Assembly: GCA_947167535.1 (NCBI GenBank)
Contig: CAMVIL010000086.1
Coordinates: 1-6,226 of the forward strand
Length of the DNA: 6,226 nucleotides
DNA from: an uncultured Ruminococcus sp.
GTDB taxonomy: Bacteria > Bacillota > Clostridia > Oscillospirales > Ruminococcaceae
Reading direction: 5' to 3'
The notes beneath the pieces are model-generated. The model was not told where the DNA came from and searched no databases. It saw only the letters and a list, made by a program, of their open reading frames with translations. This document shows positions 1 through 6,150 of the stretch, one piece after another (position 1 is the stretch's first letter; every line of letters starts with the position of its first letter). The translations under genes were made by a program, and so were the position numbers.

Positions 1-1
1 A

Positions 2-148
2 GATTTCGTACTTCGTACAGGCCCCGTGTTTACGAACATTCTGCTCGCGGACGAGATCAACCGCGCAACGCCCAGAACCCAGGCCGGCCTCTTGGAGGTT
101 ATGGAAGAGCGTCAGGTCACGATCGACGGTCAGACCTACACCTTTTAG
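2..148 (+). CDS. MoxR-family AAA+ ATPase, internal fragment ending at a premature stop
   Basis: The 48 codons open at the left edge encode the core of a MoxR-type AAA+ ATPase. The fragment shows the strand leading to Walker B (residues 9-15), the Walker B box LLADEINRA (14-22, D17 and E18 being the Mg/ATP-hydrolysis pair), then the hallmark stretch [18 protein letters not shown] (26-43). Complete MoxR proteins run to about 310-330 residues. Here Walker A lies before the window, and the sensor-1 ATQNP motif, arginine finger and C-terminal lid that should follow are absent because TAG ends the frame at 146-148. MoxR proteins are chaperone-like ATPases, usually encoded beside DUF58 and von Willebrand-domain proteins. 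Family membership is clear. Whether the truncation is biological or an assembly join cannot be decided here, and as written the product would be non-functional. Confidence 0.8.
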   Translation, partial: DFVLRTGPVFTNILLADEINRATPRTQAGLLEVMEERQVTIDGQTYTF

Positions 149-154
149 AAGGGC

Positions 155-655
155 GTGAACGAGGACGGCGAGCCGATACAGGTCATCGAGGACTCCGAAG
201 TCGTTGAGAACGGCTGCAAGATGATAAAGATCAAGAACGGCTACGGCGACCAGATCAAGTCCGATCCCGAGATGACCACTGCGGCATGGACTACCACCGA
301 CCCGCTGACCATCACCTTCACGATCTCCGGTCTGCCTACCGACAAGATCGAGGACAACCCCGACGAAGTGTTCGAGCAGGTATACGGCAACGGCTCCATC
401 GACAACGATCCTGTCGAGGGCGAGGAAGAGGCTGAGACTGAGGCCGAGACCGAAGAGCCCGCAGAGACCGAGACTGATGGCGAAACTCCCGAAGTTATCG
501 AGACTCAGGCTGCCGCTGACAAGGACGAGAAGAAGGACGACAAGGACGAGGAGAAAGACTCCAATACAGGCGTTGTAGTCGGCATTGTTGCGGCTGCTGT
601 TGTGCTTCTGGGTATCATCGGCGTTGTTGTTGCAAAGAAGAAGAAGAAGAAGTAA
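155..655 (+). CDS. 3' part of an acidic secreted or surface protein with C-terminal membrane anchor
   Basis: I do not recognise the family. The frame is open from 149, just after the upstream TAG. The GTG at 155 is only the first possible start and has no properly spaced Shine-Dalgarno, so the true N-terminus (and a signal peptide) is probably missing. Counting from that GTG (166 residues), residues 1-85 look like a globular, beta-rich segment (for example LTITFTISGLP at 51-61). Residues 86-120 are rich in Glu and Thr, and 121-136 are highly charged Asp/Lys/Glu, typical of a flexible wall-spanning linker. The C-terminus is DSNTG (135-139), a hydrophobic helix of about 21 residues (140-160) and six lysines (161-166). 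This tripartite layout resembles a sortase sorting signal, but the pentapeptide is degenerate (no L or P), so a plain C-terminal membrane anchor is equally possible. A strong terminator follows directly. Confidence 0.6.
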   Translation: MNEDGEPIQVIEDSEVVENGCKMIKIKNGYGDQIKSDPEMTTAAWTTTDPLTITFTISGLPTDKIEDNPDEVFEQVYGNGSIDNDPVEGEEEAETEAETEEPAETETDGETPEVIETQAAADKDEKKDDKDEEKDSNTGVVVGIVAAAVVLLGIIGVVVAKKKKKK

Positions 656-672
656 TTCTCAGATAAAAAGCT

Positions 673-705
673 TGCCCCCGCAGGGTTGACTGCGGGGGCA
701 TTTTT
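673..705. terminator. bidirectional intrinsic terminator between convergent genes
   Basis: A perfect 10-bp stem (673-682 with 691-700, five consecutive G-C pairs in its core) closes an 8-nt loop and is followed by five T on the plus strand (701-705). On the minus strand the same stem is followed, after three bases, by a run of five T (complement of 665-669). It sits 17 bases after the surface-protein stop and 11 bases after the ABC ATPase stop, so it very likely ends both convergent transcripts. Confidence 0.92.
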
Positions 706-716
706 GTATTCGGTTG

Positions 717-1460
717 TCAGAGCACCTTCGAGAGGAAATCCTTCAGGCGCTGGCTCTTCGGGTTCGCAAAAAACTCCTCTGGAGTGTTCTGCTCGGTTAT
801 CACGCCGTCGGACATGAACATCACTCGCGATGCCACCTCGCGGGCAAAGCCCATCTCGTGGGTGACTACCGCCATTGTCATGCCGCCCTCCGCCAGCTGC
901 TTCATGAGCTCCAGTACCTCGCCCACCATCTCGGGGTCGAGGGCAGACGTCGGCTCGTCAAAGAGCATCACCTCAGGTTCCATTGCAAGCGAACGCGCTA
1001 TGGCGATGCGCTGCTTCTGACCGCCCGAAAGCATGGCGGGATACTCCTCAGCCTTGTCGGGCAGGCCTACTCTTTTCAGCAGATCCTCCGCCTTTGCGTC
1101 GGCCTCCTCCTGAGTCATGAGACCCAGCTTCACGGGTGCGAGGGTTATGTTCTTTCGTATCGTCAGATGCGGGAAGAGGTTGAAGTGCTGGAACACCATT
1201 CCCAGCCGCGTGCGGACGTGGTTGAGCTCCTTCTCGCTGAGCTTTGTGATGTCGGTGCCGTCAAAGATGACCTCGCCCTCCGTTGGACGCTCCATCAGGT
1301 TGAGGCAGCGCAGCAGCGTGGATTTTCCCGAGCCCGAAGGTCCGACTATTACCACCTTTTCGCCCTGCTTAATGGCGTCGTCAATGCCTTTGAGCACCTG
1401 TATATCGCCGAAGGATTTTTTCAGCCCGCGTATTTCTATCAGAGTCTTAGCGTCTTTCAT
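717..1460 (-). CDS. polar amino acid ABC transporter, ATP-binding subunit
   Basis: This cytoplasmic ATPase of 247 residues, the usual length for GlnQ/HisP-type subunits, powers amino acid import. All nucleotide-binding motifs are intact: Walker [10 protein letters not shown] (40-48), Q-loop Q91 in [10 protein letters not shown], signature LSGGQKQR (144-151), Walker B VMLFDE (164-169) with catalytic E169, D-loop SALD (172-175) and switch histidine H201. [10 protein letters not shown] (53-62) and the [16 protein letters not shown] stretch are typical of the polar amino acid uptake family. It is the last gene of the operon. Its start overlaps the permease 3' end by 14 bases, suggesting translational coupling. 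An AGGAGG at 1471-1476 lies 10 bases upstream of the ATG. Family assignment is secure; the particular amino acid is not deducible from this subunit. Confidence 0.96.
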   Translation of the reverse strand: MKDAKTLIEIRGLKKSFGDIQVLKGIDDAIKQGEKVVIVGPSGSGKSTLLRCLNLMERPTEGEVIFDGTDITKLSEKELNHVRTRLGMVFQHFNLFPHLTIRKNITLAPVKLGLMTQEEADAKAEDLLKRVGLPDKAEEYPAMLSGGQKQRIAIARSLAMEPEVMLFDEPTSALDPEMVGEVLELMKQLAEGGMTMAVVTHEMGFAREVASRVMFMSDGVITEQNTPEEFFANPKSQRLKDFLSKVL

Positions 1461-2136
1461 TGACAGCGAGCCTCCTCTCCAGCTTGCCTACAAGGTAGGT
1501 CAGGAACATTACTATCACCAGATAGATCACCGCTACCGAGATAAGGGGCAGGAACGGCGAGAAAGTCTGGGAGCGTATGATGTCACCGCCTTTGGTGAGG
1601 TCGGCTATCGCGATGTAACCCGCTACCGAAGTCTCCTTGAGCAGCACTATGCACTCGTTGGCCAGCGCGGGGAGCACCGTCCTCAGCGCCTGCGGGAGTA
1701 TTATGTACATCATCGTGCGGCGGTAGCTGAGTCCCAAGCTTCTGCCCGCCTCGAACTGTCCGTTGTCCACCGCCATGATACCGCCGCGCACTATCTCGGC
1801 GACATACGCCCCCGAGTTTATGCCGAAGGCTATGACCGCCACAAAGGTCTTTGATATCGGCACGCTGGCGAAGATTACGAAGTAGATGATAAGCAGCTGT
1901 ACCACCACAGGTGTGCCGCGTATCACGGTAAGGTAGAGACGGCAGAGCAGGTCAAGGGGTCTGAGCTTGCCTGTCTTTATGTAAGTGCAGCGAACTATCG
2001 CCACGAGAAATCCCAGCACCATGCCCAGCAGCACGGCGAACACGGTTATCTCAAGAGTAGTCAGCAGACCGTCGGCAAGGTACTTCCAGCGGTCGGCTTC
2101 AAGAAAATTCTGTCTGAAGCTCTCGGAAAAGCTCAC
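1447..2136 (-). CDS. polar amino acid ABC transporter, permease subunit
   Basis: An inner-membrane subunit of the His/Glu/Gln/Arg permease family. I place the start at the GTG at 2136 (229 residues) because GGAGG lies 7 bases upstream. The in-frame ATG at 2178 has no ribosome binding site and falls in the loop of a GC-rich hairpin. Hydrophobic segments lie at about 25-51, 70-92, 98-117, 155-176 and 194-216. The family motif [11 protein letters not shown] (71-81) and the EAA loop [20 protein letters not shown] (129-148), which docks onto the ATPase, are clear. With only one permease gene in the operon, the channel is expected to be a homodimer. It lies between the binding protein gene (72 bases upstream) and the ATPase gene (overlapping). 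Confidence 0.95.
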   Translation of the reverse strand: MSFSESFRQNFLEADRWKYLADGLLTTLEITVFAVLLGMVLGFLVAIVRCTYIKTGKLRPLDLLCRLYLTVIRGTPVVVQLLIIYFVIFASVPISKTFVAVIAFGINSGAYVAEIVRGGIMAVDNGQFEAGRSLGLSYRRTMMYIILPQALRTVLPALANECIVLLKETSVAGYIAIADLTKGGDIIRSQTFSPFLPLISVAVIYLVIVMFLTYLVGKLERRLAVNERR

Positions 2137-2142
2137 GCAGAT

Positions 2143-2148
2143 TCCTCC
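2143..2148 (-). promoter_or_regulatory. ribosome binding site deciding the permease GTG start
   Basis: GGAGGA on the minus strand, with GGAGG (2144-2148) spaced 7 bases from GTG 2136. It is the only good Shine-Dalgarno in the region, so it favours the GTG over the ATG 42 bases upstream. Confidence 0.8.
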
Positions 2149-2167
2149 ATTTCGTAAATAAAGTATA

Positions 2168-2188
2168 GGGGCGGACATCGCCCGCCCC
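2168..2188 (-). promoter_or_regulatory. intercistronic GC-rich stem-loop between binding protein and permease genes
   Basis: On the minus strand a perfect 7-bp stem GGGGCGG/CCGCCCC with a 7-nt loop is followed by a loose T-rich tract (TATACTTTATTT). It lies 20 bases after the binding-protein stop and 19 bases before the permease ribosome binding site. Such hairpins commonly protect upstream mRNA from 3' decay or cause partial termination, so that binding protein is made in excess over the membrane subunits. The T tract is interrupted, so full termination is unlikely. The function is inference; the stem is seen directly. Confidence 0.6.
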
Positions 2189-2208
2189 CGCGAATGTGTA
2201 TCTGATTT

Positions 2209-2988
2209 TTACTTGCGAACCATCACAACAAGGTGAGTAACGGTGTACTCGTCGGAGAAGAGCACGTTCTTCTTTCTGTCTTCGGTGACCGAAAGACCCG
2301 CAACGCCCACGTCAGCCTTGCCCGACTGTACGGCAGGGATAACAGAATCGAATGCCATGTCGTCTATCTTGAGCTGATAGCCCAGCTTGTCGCAGACGGC
2401 GTTCATCATGTCAACGTCGATGCCCACGAAATCGTCGCCCTCGCGGCTCTCGTAGGGCGGGAACTCTGCGTTGGTAGCCATGACCAGAACTCCCCTGCTT
2501 CTGTCAGCGCCTTCGGGAGACTTGTAGCGTTCGCCGCCGTTCTCGCCGTCGTAGCTGTCCTTGATAGCCTTGAGAGTGCCATCCTTTTCAAGCGCTGCCA
2601 GAGCGCCGTTTATCTGGGTCTGGAGCTCAGCGTTGTCGAGATTGATGGCGATAGCGTAAGCCTCGTCCGCAAAGCCCTCTGAGAGCAGTTCGATGTCGTC
2701 GTTCTTGCTGACGAAAACATCTGCGGTGTCCTTGTCGATGATGACCGCGTCCACCTTGCCCTGCTTGAGCGCCTGAACAGCGTCGGAATACTTGTTGTAC
2801 TTCTCCACCTTGCCGTCCTCGATGTCGCCCGCGAGGGTGTCGCCTGTAGTGCCTATCTGCACGCCGATGGTCTTGCCCTTGAGGTCATCTATGGAATGAA
2901 CGGTGTTCTCGGGAGTGCCGCAGGAGGTAAGCATTGCCCCCGCCATAGCCACTGCCACGAACATACAAGCTATTCTTCTTGTTATCAT
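2209..2988 (-). CDS. amino acid ABC transporter substrate-binding lipoprotein, circularly permuted
   Basis: An extracellular lipid-anchored receptor for the importer (259 residues). ATG 2988 is chosen over ATG 3027 because a GAAAGGAAG site lies 9 bases upstream and the signal peptide then starts as MITRR. The signal peptide ends in lipobox LTSC with lipidated C23. The lobe order is reversed relative to ordinary type II binding proteins. Residues 32-148 (IDDLKGKTIGVQIGTTGD onward, ending DGTLKAIKDSYDG) match the usual second half, and residues 167-259 (VLVMATNAEFPPYE onward, ending VVMVRK) match the usual first half. A linker rich in Ser, Arg and Gly (149-166) joins them. By comparison with GlnH from memory, R238 in the TEDRKK motif should hold the ligand carboxylate and D85 the amino group, so both key contacts survive. 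The total is about one normal domain, so this is neither a duplication nor a truncation. Substrate: a polar amino acid, identity unknown. Confidence 0.93.
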   Translation of the reverse strand: MITRRIACMFVAVAMAGAMLTSCGTPENTVHSIDDLKGKTIGVQIGTTGDTLAGDIEDGKVEKYNKYSDAVQALKQGKVDAVIIDKDTADVFVSKNDDIELLSEGFADEAYAIAINLDNAELQTQINGALAALEKDGTLKAIKDSYDGENGGERYKSPEGADRSRGVLVMATNAEFPPYESREGDDFVGIDVDMMNAVCDKLGYQLKIDDMAFDSVIPAVQSGKADVGVAGLSVTEDRKKNVLFSDEYTVTHLVVMVRK

Positions 2989-2997
2989 TTTAGTATA

Positions 2998-3005
2998 CTT
3001 CCTTT
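2998..3005 (-). promoter_or_regulatory. ribosome binding site deciding the binding-protein start
   Basis: AAAGGAAG on the minus strand, 9 bases before ATG 2988. The alternative ATG at 3027 has only an A-rich stretch before it and would sit about 8 bases from the predicted transcription start, so it is unlikely to be used. Confidence 0.7.
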
Positions 3006-3041
3006 CAGACCGCTGAATGTCGGTCATTTTTTACATTATAC

Positions 3042-3070
3042 ATTATAACATATCCGAATCAGGATTGCAA
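3042..3070 (-). promoter_or_regulatory. sigma-A promoter of the amino acid ABC operon
   Basis: On the minus strand, -35 TTGCAA (3065-3070, 4 of 6 consensus) and -10 TATAAT (3042-3047, 6 of 6) are separated by exactly 17 bases. TGT directly before the -10 makes it an extended -10 promoter. Transcription should begin near 3035, giving a leader of about 47 bases that contains a small 5-bp hairpin (3008-3012 with 3021-3025) just before the ribosome binding site. A second TATAAT at 3035-3040 has no matching -35. The -35 lies within the 8-bp palindrome ATTGCAAT (3064-3071). The surrounding 3028-3107 stretch holds no gene and no convincing terminator for upp. Confidence 0.85.
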
Positions 3071-3107
3071 TACTTAAAAACCACGTTTTTTTCCGTAAAT
3101 TCCCATA

Positions 3108-3737
3108 TTATTTTGTACCGAATATACGGTCGCCGGCGTCGCCCAGACCCGGGACGATGTATGCGTTCTCGTTGAGGCGCTCGTCCAGATTGCCGACGTA
3201 GATGTCGATGTCGGGGTGAGCGTTTTTCAGCGTCTCCAGACCTTCGGGAGCGGCAATGATGCACATGAACTTGATGTTGGTGCAGCCGCGCTGCTTGATG
3301 GCATTCACAGCCTCGACTGCCGAGCCGCCTGTCGCCAGCATCGGGTCGGGCAGGATAACAAGGCGCTCTTCGATGTTCTCGGGGAGCTTGCAGAAATACT
3401 CGTGAGGCTCGTGGGTGACCTCGTCGCGGTAGAGTCCGATGTGTCCCACCTTAGCCGAAGGCACCAGCGCCAGTATGCCGTTCACCATACCGAGACCCGC
3501 GCGGAGTATCGGCACTACGGCAAGCTTCTTGCCAGAAAGCATCGGCACCTCAGCCTCTGTTATGGGAGTCTTGACCTTGACAGGCTCGGTGGGCAGGTCG
3601 CGGAGCGCCTCGTAGCCCATCAGCATGGCTATCTCCTCGACGAGTACGCGGAAATCGCGGGTGCCGGTGTTTTCGTCTCTCAGCAGAGAGATCTTGTGCT
3701 TTATCAGCGGATGATCGATTACCTTTACAGTTCCCAT
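3108..3737 (-). CDS. upp: uracil phosphoribosyltransferase
   Basis: A cytoplasmic salvage enzyme converting uracil and PRPP to UMP and pyrophosphate. Its 209 residues match the family length. The N-terminal [13 protein letters not shown] (9-21) is characteristic. ILRAGLGM (77-84) forms the PRPP/pyrophosphate loop, [10 protein letters not shown] (131-140) is the PRPP-binding signature, and [17 protein letters not shown] (193-209) is the uracil-recognition C-terminus, complete to the last residue. It is the last gene of the unit, 18 bases after the uracil permease stop (3738-3755), with AAAGGA 9 bases before the ATG. Together with that permease it makes a full import-and-capture step. Identification is secure. 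Confidence 0.98.
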   Translation of the reverse strand: MGTVKVIDHPLIKHKISLLRDENTGTRDFRVLVEEIAMLMGYEALRDLPTEPVKVKTPITEAEVPMLSGKKLAVVPILRAGLGMVNGILALVPSAKVGHIGLYRDEVTHEPHEYFCKLPENIEERLVILPDPMLATGGSAVEAVNAIKQRGCTNIKFMCIIAAPEGLETLKNAHPDIDIYVGNLDERLNENAYIVPGLGDAGDRIFGTK

Positions 3738-3755
3738 TTTTGATTTTCCTTTCTG

Positions 3756-5129
3756 TCAGTTATCGTCGTTTATTTCTTCTTTCGGTTTTTTGGAAAGAAT
3801 CACGTTCGTAAGTATGCCGAGTATCAGCGCCGCCGCTATCTCGGTGAGGGTCACAGAGCCGAAGCTTATGCTGAACCCGCCCAGTCCCGCAATGAGTATC
3901 ACCGACGCGGTGAAGAGGTTGCGGTTTTCGTCAAGGTCTACCTCTTTGAGCATTTTCAGTCCCGACACCGCGATGAAGCCGTAGAGCGACACGCAGACGC
4001 CGCCCATAACGCAGGCGGGTATCGAGTCGATGAATGCCACAAAGGGCGTGACGAATGAAAAGAGTATACAGCCCGCTGAAGCGGTGAGTATCGTTTTGAT
4101 GGAAGCGTTGCGGGTTATGGCCACACAGCCAACCGACTCGCCGTAGGTGGTGTTGGGACAGCCGCCGAAGAAGGCTCCCGCCATCGAGCCCACGCCGTCG
4201 CCGAGAAGCGTCGCCGAAAGTCCCGGGTCACGCAGAAGGTCTCTGCCGATGACCGTCGAGAGGTTCTTGTGGTCGGCAACGTGCTCCGCGAAGACCACCA
4301 GCGCCACAGGGACATACGCCACAAGTATCGTGGTGAGATACCCGCCCGTAAGCTCGCCCGCGCCCTTGAACGCCGGAATGAACACAAGGTCGGGCACCTT
4401 GAAGAAGCTCTCGGGAGTCACGGCGCCTTCGGGGGACATCACCCTGCCGAACACCGAGAAGCCAACTATCTTCAGCGCCGCCATCCCCGCCGCGCCGGCG
4501 ATGGGGGTGAGGACCGCCGCCGCCGCGTATCCTGCAAGTATGCCCAGCACAAAGGGCACCAGCCGCATGAGCTTCTTACCGTAGGTGGAGCAGAGCATCG
4601 TCACCGCGAGGGTGATGAGTCCGCAGACTATGGCGGTGTAGTTGGAGCCGCTGGCTTCGGTGACGTCGCTCTTCTGCAGGTCGCCGACGGCGCTGCCCGC
4701 AAGTGAGAGCCCGATTATCGCGACGGTAGGCCCGATGACCACAGGCGGCATCAGCCTGCCCAGCCAGTCCACCCCCACAGCCTTTATCAGCGCCGAAAGT
4801 ATAACGTACACAAATCCTCCTGCTGCCGCGCCTATGATGAGTCCGAGCATTCCCAGCTGCATCGAGACTCCCCCCGCGAAGGCCGCCGACATGGAGCCGA
4901 TAAAGGCAAAGGACGAGCCTAAGAACACAGGGCTTTTCTTCTTTGTAAACGCCACGTAAACGAGGGTCCCCACGCCCGCGCCGAACATGGCGGCGGCGGG
5001 GGTCAGTCCGTTTCCGATTATAACAGGCACGGCGATGGTCGCCGCCAGTATCGCCAGCATCTGCTGGAGCGCGAAGACTATCAGCTGTCCTCCGTGCGGC
5101 TTGTCTCCGACATCATATATCAGCTTCAT
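3756..5129 (-). CDS. uraA: NCS2-family uracil permease (nucleobase:cation symporter)
   Basis: An integral membrane transporter of 457 residues, slightly longer than E. coli UraA, with about 14 hydrophobic segments and a short charged cytoplasmic tail (446-457). Family landmarks are the substrate-site stretch FAEHVADHKNLS (280-291) with E282, and NTTYGESVG (326-334) with E331. These correspond to the two glutamates that contact uracil in UraA, by memory-based alignment. In the first helix the usual QH motif is QQ (22-23), and the position of the UraA histidine four residues after the first glutamate is D286 here. These may be clade traits. It starts 12 bases after the lipid kinase stop (5130-5141) with AAAGGAGAG 5 bases before the ATG, and is followed by upp, which supports uracil as substrate. 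pyrP would be an equally fair name; xanthine specificity is less likely. Confidence 0.93.
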   Translation of the reverse strand: MKLIYDVGDKPHGGQLIVFALQQMLAILAATIAVPVIIGNGLTPAAAMFGAGVGTLVYVAFTKKKSPVFLGSSFAFIGSMSAAFAGGVSMQLGMLGLIIGAAAGGFVYVILSALIKAVGVDWLGRLMPPVVIGPTVAIIGLSLAGSAVGDLQKSDVTEASGSNYTAIVCGLITLAVTMLCSTYGKKLMRLVPFVLGILAGYAAAAVLTPIAGAAGMAALKIVGFSVFGRVMSPEGAVTPESFFKVPDLVFIPAFKGAGELTGGYLTTILVAYVPVALVVFAEHVADHKNLSTVIGRDLLRDPGLSATLLGDGVGSMAGAFFGGCPNTTYGESVGCVAITRNASIKTILTASAGCILFSFVTPFVAFIDSIPACVMGGVCVSLYGFIAVSGLKMLKEVDLDENRNLFTASVILIAGLGGFSISFGSVTLTEIAAALILGILTNVILSKKPKEEINDDN

Positions 5130-5141
5130 AAGTCTCTCCTT

Positions 5142-6071
5142 TTACACAAGCAGCCTGAGCTTTTCGGGGAGCATACGTATCTCCACCCGCTTAGCCCTGC
5201 CAAGCACCTCGCCGTCGGTGTGGACCCACAGCGGCAGGTCGGAAGTCATCACCACTTTGTCGCCCCGCTGCTCATAGATCCCGCGAAGCTTCAGATGCTT
5301 TCCCGCATATGCGAAGGGGAGCATTTTCAGAAACTCGGGCTTGCCGAGACCGTTGCCGACGCATATGTCGAACTGTCCGTCGTCAAAATCGGCGTTAGGA
5401 CAGAACCTGAACCCACCGCCCTCGTGGCAGTGGTTCATGACGATGGCGCAGAGGCATTTTTTGTAGAGCCGTGTCCTGCCGCCGCAGGTCAGCCTGACGG
5501 CAGCGGGCTTTGCGGTAAAGCACACCCTTATCGCCTCCACGAGATAGACTCCCCTGCCCAGCCCCAGACGGTTGAGTATCGGCTTGAGCTTAGACTTGTC
5601 CACGAGAGCGCAGGTAGCCGCCCCGAAGCCGATGTCGCTGCTGATGTTGAAGCGGCGCACCTTCACCGAGCCGTCCTCGCCGTAGAATGTAGTCTCGCCG
5701 ATATCAGCGGTGCGTCTCACCACGCCGTCGAGTATTCGCCTCACCAGCGCCGCGCTGTCCTTCGGCAGACCCATATCCCGCTGCATATCGTTTCCCGTAC
5801 CGCAGGGTACAAACCCCAGCGCTGTATGCTGAAGGTCGGAGATACCGTTGACCGCCTCGTTGAGCGAGCCGTCGCCGCCGATGATCACGAGAGCCGTCTC
5901 CTCTCCGCAGGAAGTAAGCCTGCGGCATATCTCCTCGATACCCCGTTCGGACGTGGAGCAGTGCAGCTCGAAGTCAGCACCGCAGCGTTCAAACTCCCGC
6001 AGCAGCTCATCGCAGAGCTTAGCCGCCCCGCCCGAAGCGCCCGCAGGATTCAGCACGATATGGTATAGCAT
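5142..6071 (-). CDS. diacylglycerol kinase-family lipid kinase (YegS/BmrU/DgkB type)
   Basis: A soluble, membrane-associated lipid kinase expected to phosphorylate diacylglycerol, or a related lipid, to phosphatidic acid. The start is ATG 6071 (309 residues, normal for the family), with GGAGG 6 bases upstream. The frame stays open to 6206, but a strong promoter lies inside that extension, so it is not translated. The N-terminus YHIVLNPAGASGG (3-15) is the first strand and nucleotide loop. IIGGDGSLNEAVNG (63-76) is the GGDG ATP-binding/catalytic motif, and GFVPCGTGNDMQRDMG (86-101) is the conserved PxGTGND loop. The C-terminal beta-sandwich has FDDGQFDICV (229-238) and a late HTDGE (284-288) carrying the conserved aspartate. 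Substrate identity is not fixed by sequence; undecaprenol-type or multidrug-linked paralogs exist. It heads a transcript with the uracil genes. Confidence 0.93.
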   Translation of the reverse strand: MLYHIVLNPAGASGGAAKLCDELLREFERCGADFELHCSTSERGIEEICRRLTSCGEETALVIIGGDGSLNEAVNGISDLQHTALGFVPCGTGNDMQRDMGLPKDSAALVRRILDGVVRRTADIGETTFYGEDGSVKVRRFNISSDIGFGAATCALVDKSKLKPILNRLGLGRGVYLVEAIRVCFTAKPAAVRLTCGGRTRLYKKCLCAIVMNHCHEGGGFRFCPNADFDDGQFDICVGNGLGKPEFLKMLPFAYAGKHLKLRGIYEQRGDKVVMTSDLPLWVHTDGEVLGRAKRVEIRMLPEKLRLLV

Positions 6072-6077
6072 GGTAAG

Positions 6078-6082
6078 CCTCC
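6078..6082 (-). promoter_or_regulatory. ribosome binding site deciding the lipid kinase start
   Basis: GGAGG on the minus strand, spaced 6 bases from ATG 6071. Together with the promoter just upstream it excludes the longer reading starting at 6206. Confidence 0.8.
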
Positions 6083-6104
6083 GTTCTGTCAGATCTATAT
6101 CTGA

Positions 6105-6133
6105 ATTATAGCATATTTTCAAGGTAAAGTCAA
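6105..6133 (-). promoter_or_regulatory. strong sigma-A promoter of the lipid kinase-uraA-upp unit
   Basis: On the minus strand, -35 TTGACT (6128-6133, 5 of 6) is followed by a 17-base spacer and -10 TATAAT (6105-6110, 6 of 6), with TGC before it forming an extended -10. The start should lie near 6098, leaving a leader of about 26 bases with only the ribosome binding site. There is thus no room for a PyrR-type attenuator. A 14-bp inverted repeat CAGAT-N4-ATCTG (6090-6103) covers the start site and could be an operator. Confidence 0.9.
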
Positions 6134-6150
6134 TGCCGCAGGGCGCTTTT

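Noticed and set aside
5..17. Direct repeat CGTACTTCGTAC at the left edge as an attachment site
   Set aside because: It encodes ordinary residues of the MoxR core in frame, and the repeat is only 5 bases.
410..480. Glu/Thr-rich tandem repeat as a CRISPR or DNA repeat
   Set aside because: It is amino acid compositional bias (EAETEAETE-like) within a coding linker, with no regular DNA spacer.
714..1463. A 249-codon open frame on the plus strand antisense to the ABC ATPase
   Set aside because: It mirrors the ATPase almost exactly, has no ribosome binding site, and its protein is rich in His, Leu and Arg with no recognisable domain; a codon-usage shadow.
2137..2178. Upstream ATG start for the permease at 2178
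   Set aside because: No ribosome binding site, located in a hairpin loop, and it adds 14 residues not typical of the family; GTG 2136 has GGAGG at 7 bases.
3008..3025. Hairpin in the binding-protein leader as a riboswitch
   Set aside because: Five base pairs in a leader of about 47 bases is too small for any known aptamer.
2989..3027. Upstream ATG start for the binding protein at 3027
   Set aside because: It would place 13 charged residues before the lipoprotein signal peptide, lacks a ribosome binding site, and sits only about 8 bases from the predicted transcription start.
3064..3071. ATTGCAAT palindrome at the -35 of the ABC operon promoter as an operator
   Set aside because: Only 8 bp, low complexity and partly dictated by the -35 sequence; too short to call a site.
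5130..5141. PyrR-type attenuator before the uracil permease
   Set aside because: The intergenic gap is only 12 bases and the operon leader about 26 bases, neither long enough for one.
5094..6068. A 324-codon open frame on the plus strand antisense to the lipid kinase
   Set aside because: The kinase has every family motif, a promoter and a ribosome binding site. The antisense frame has none and runs opposite through the whole gene.
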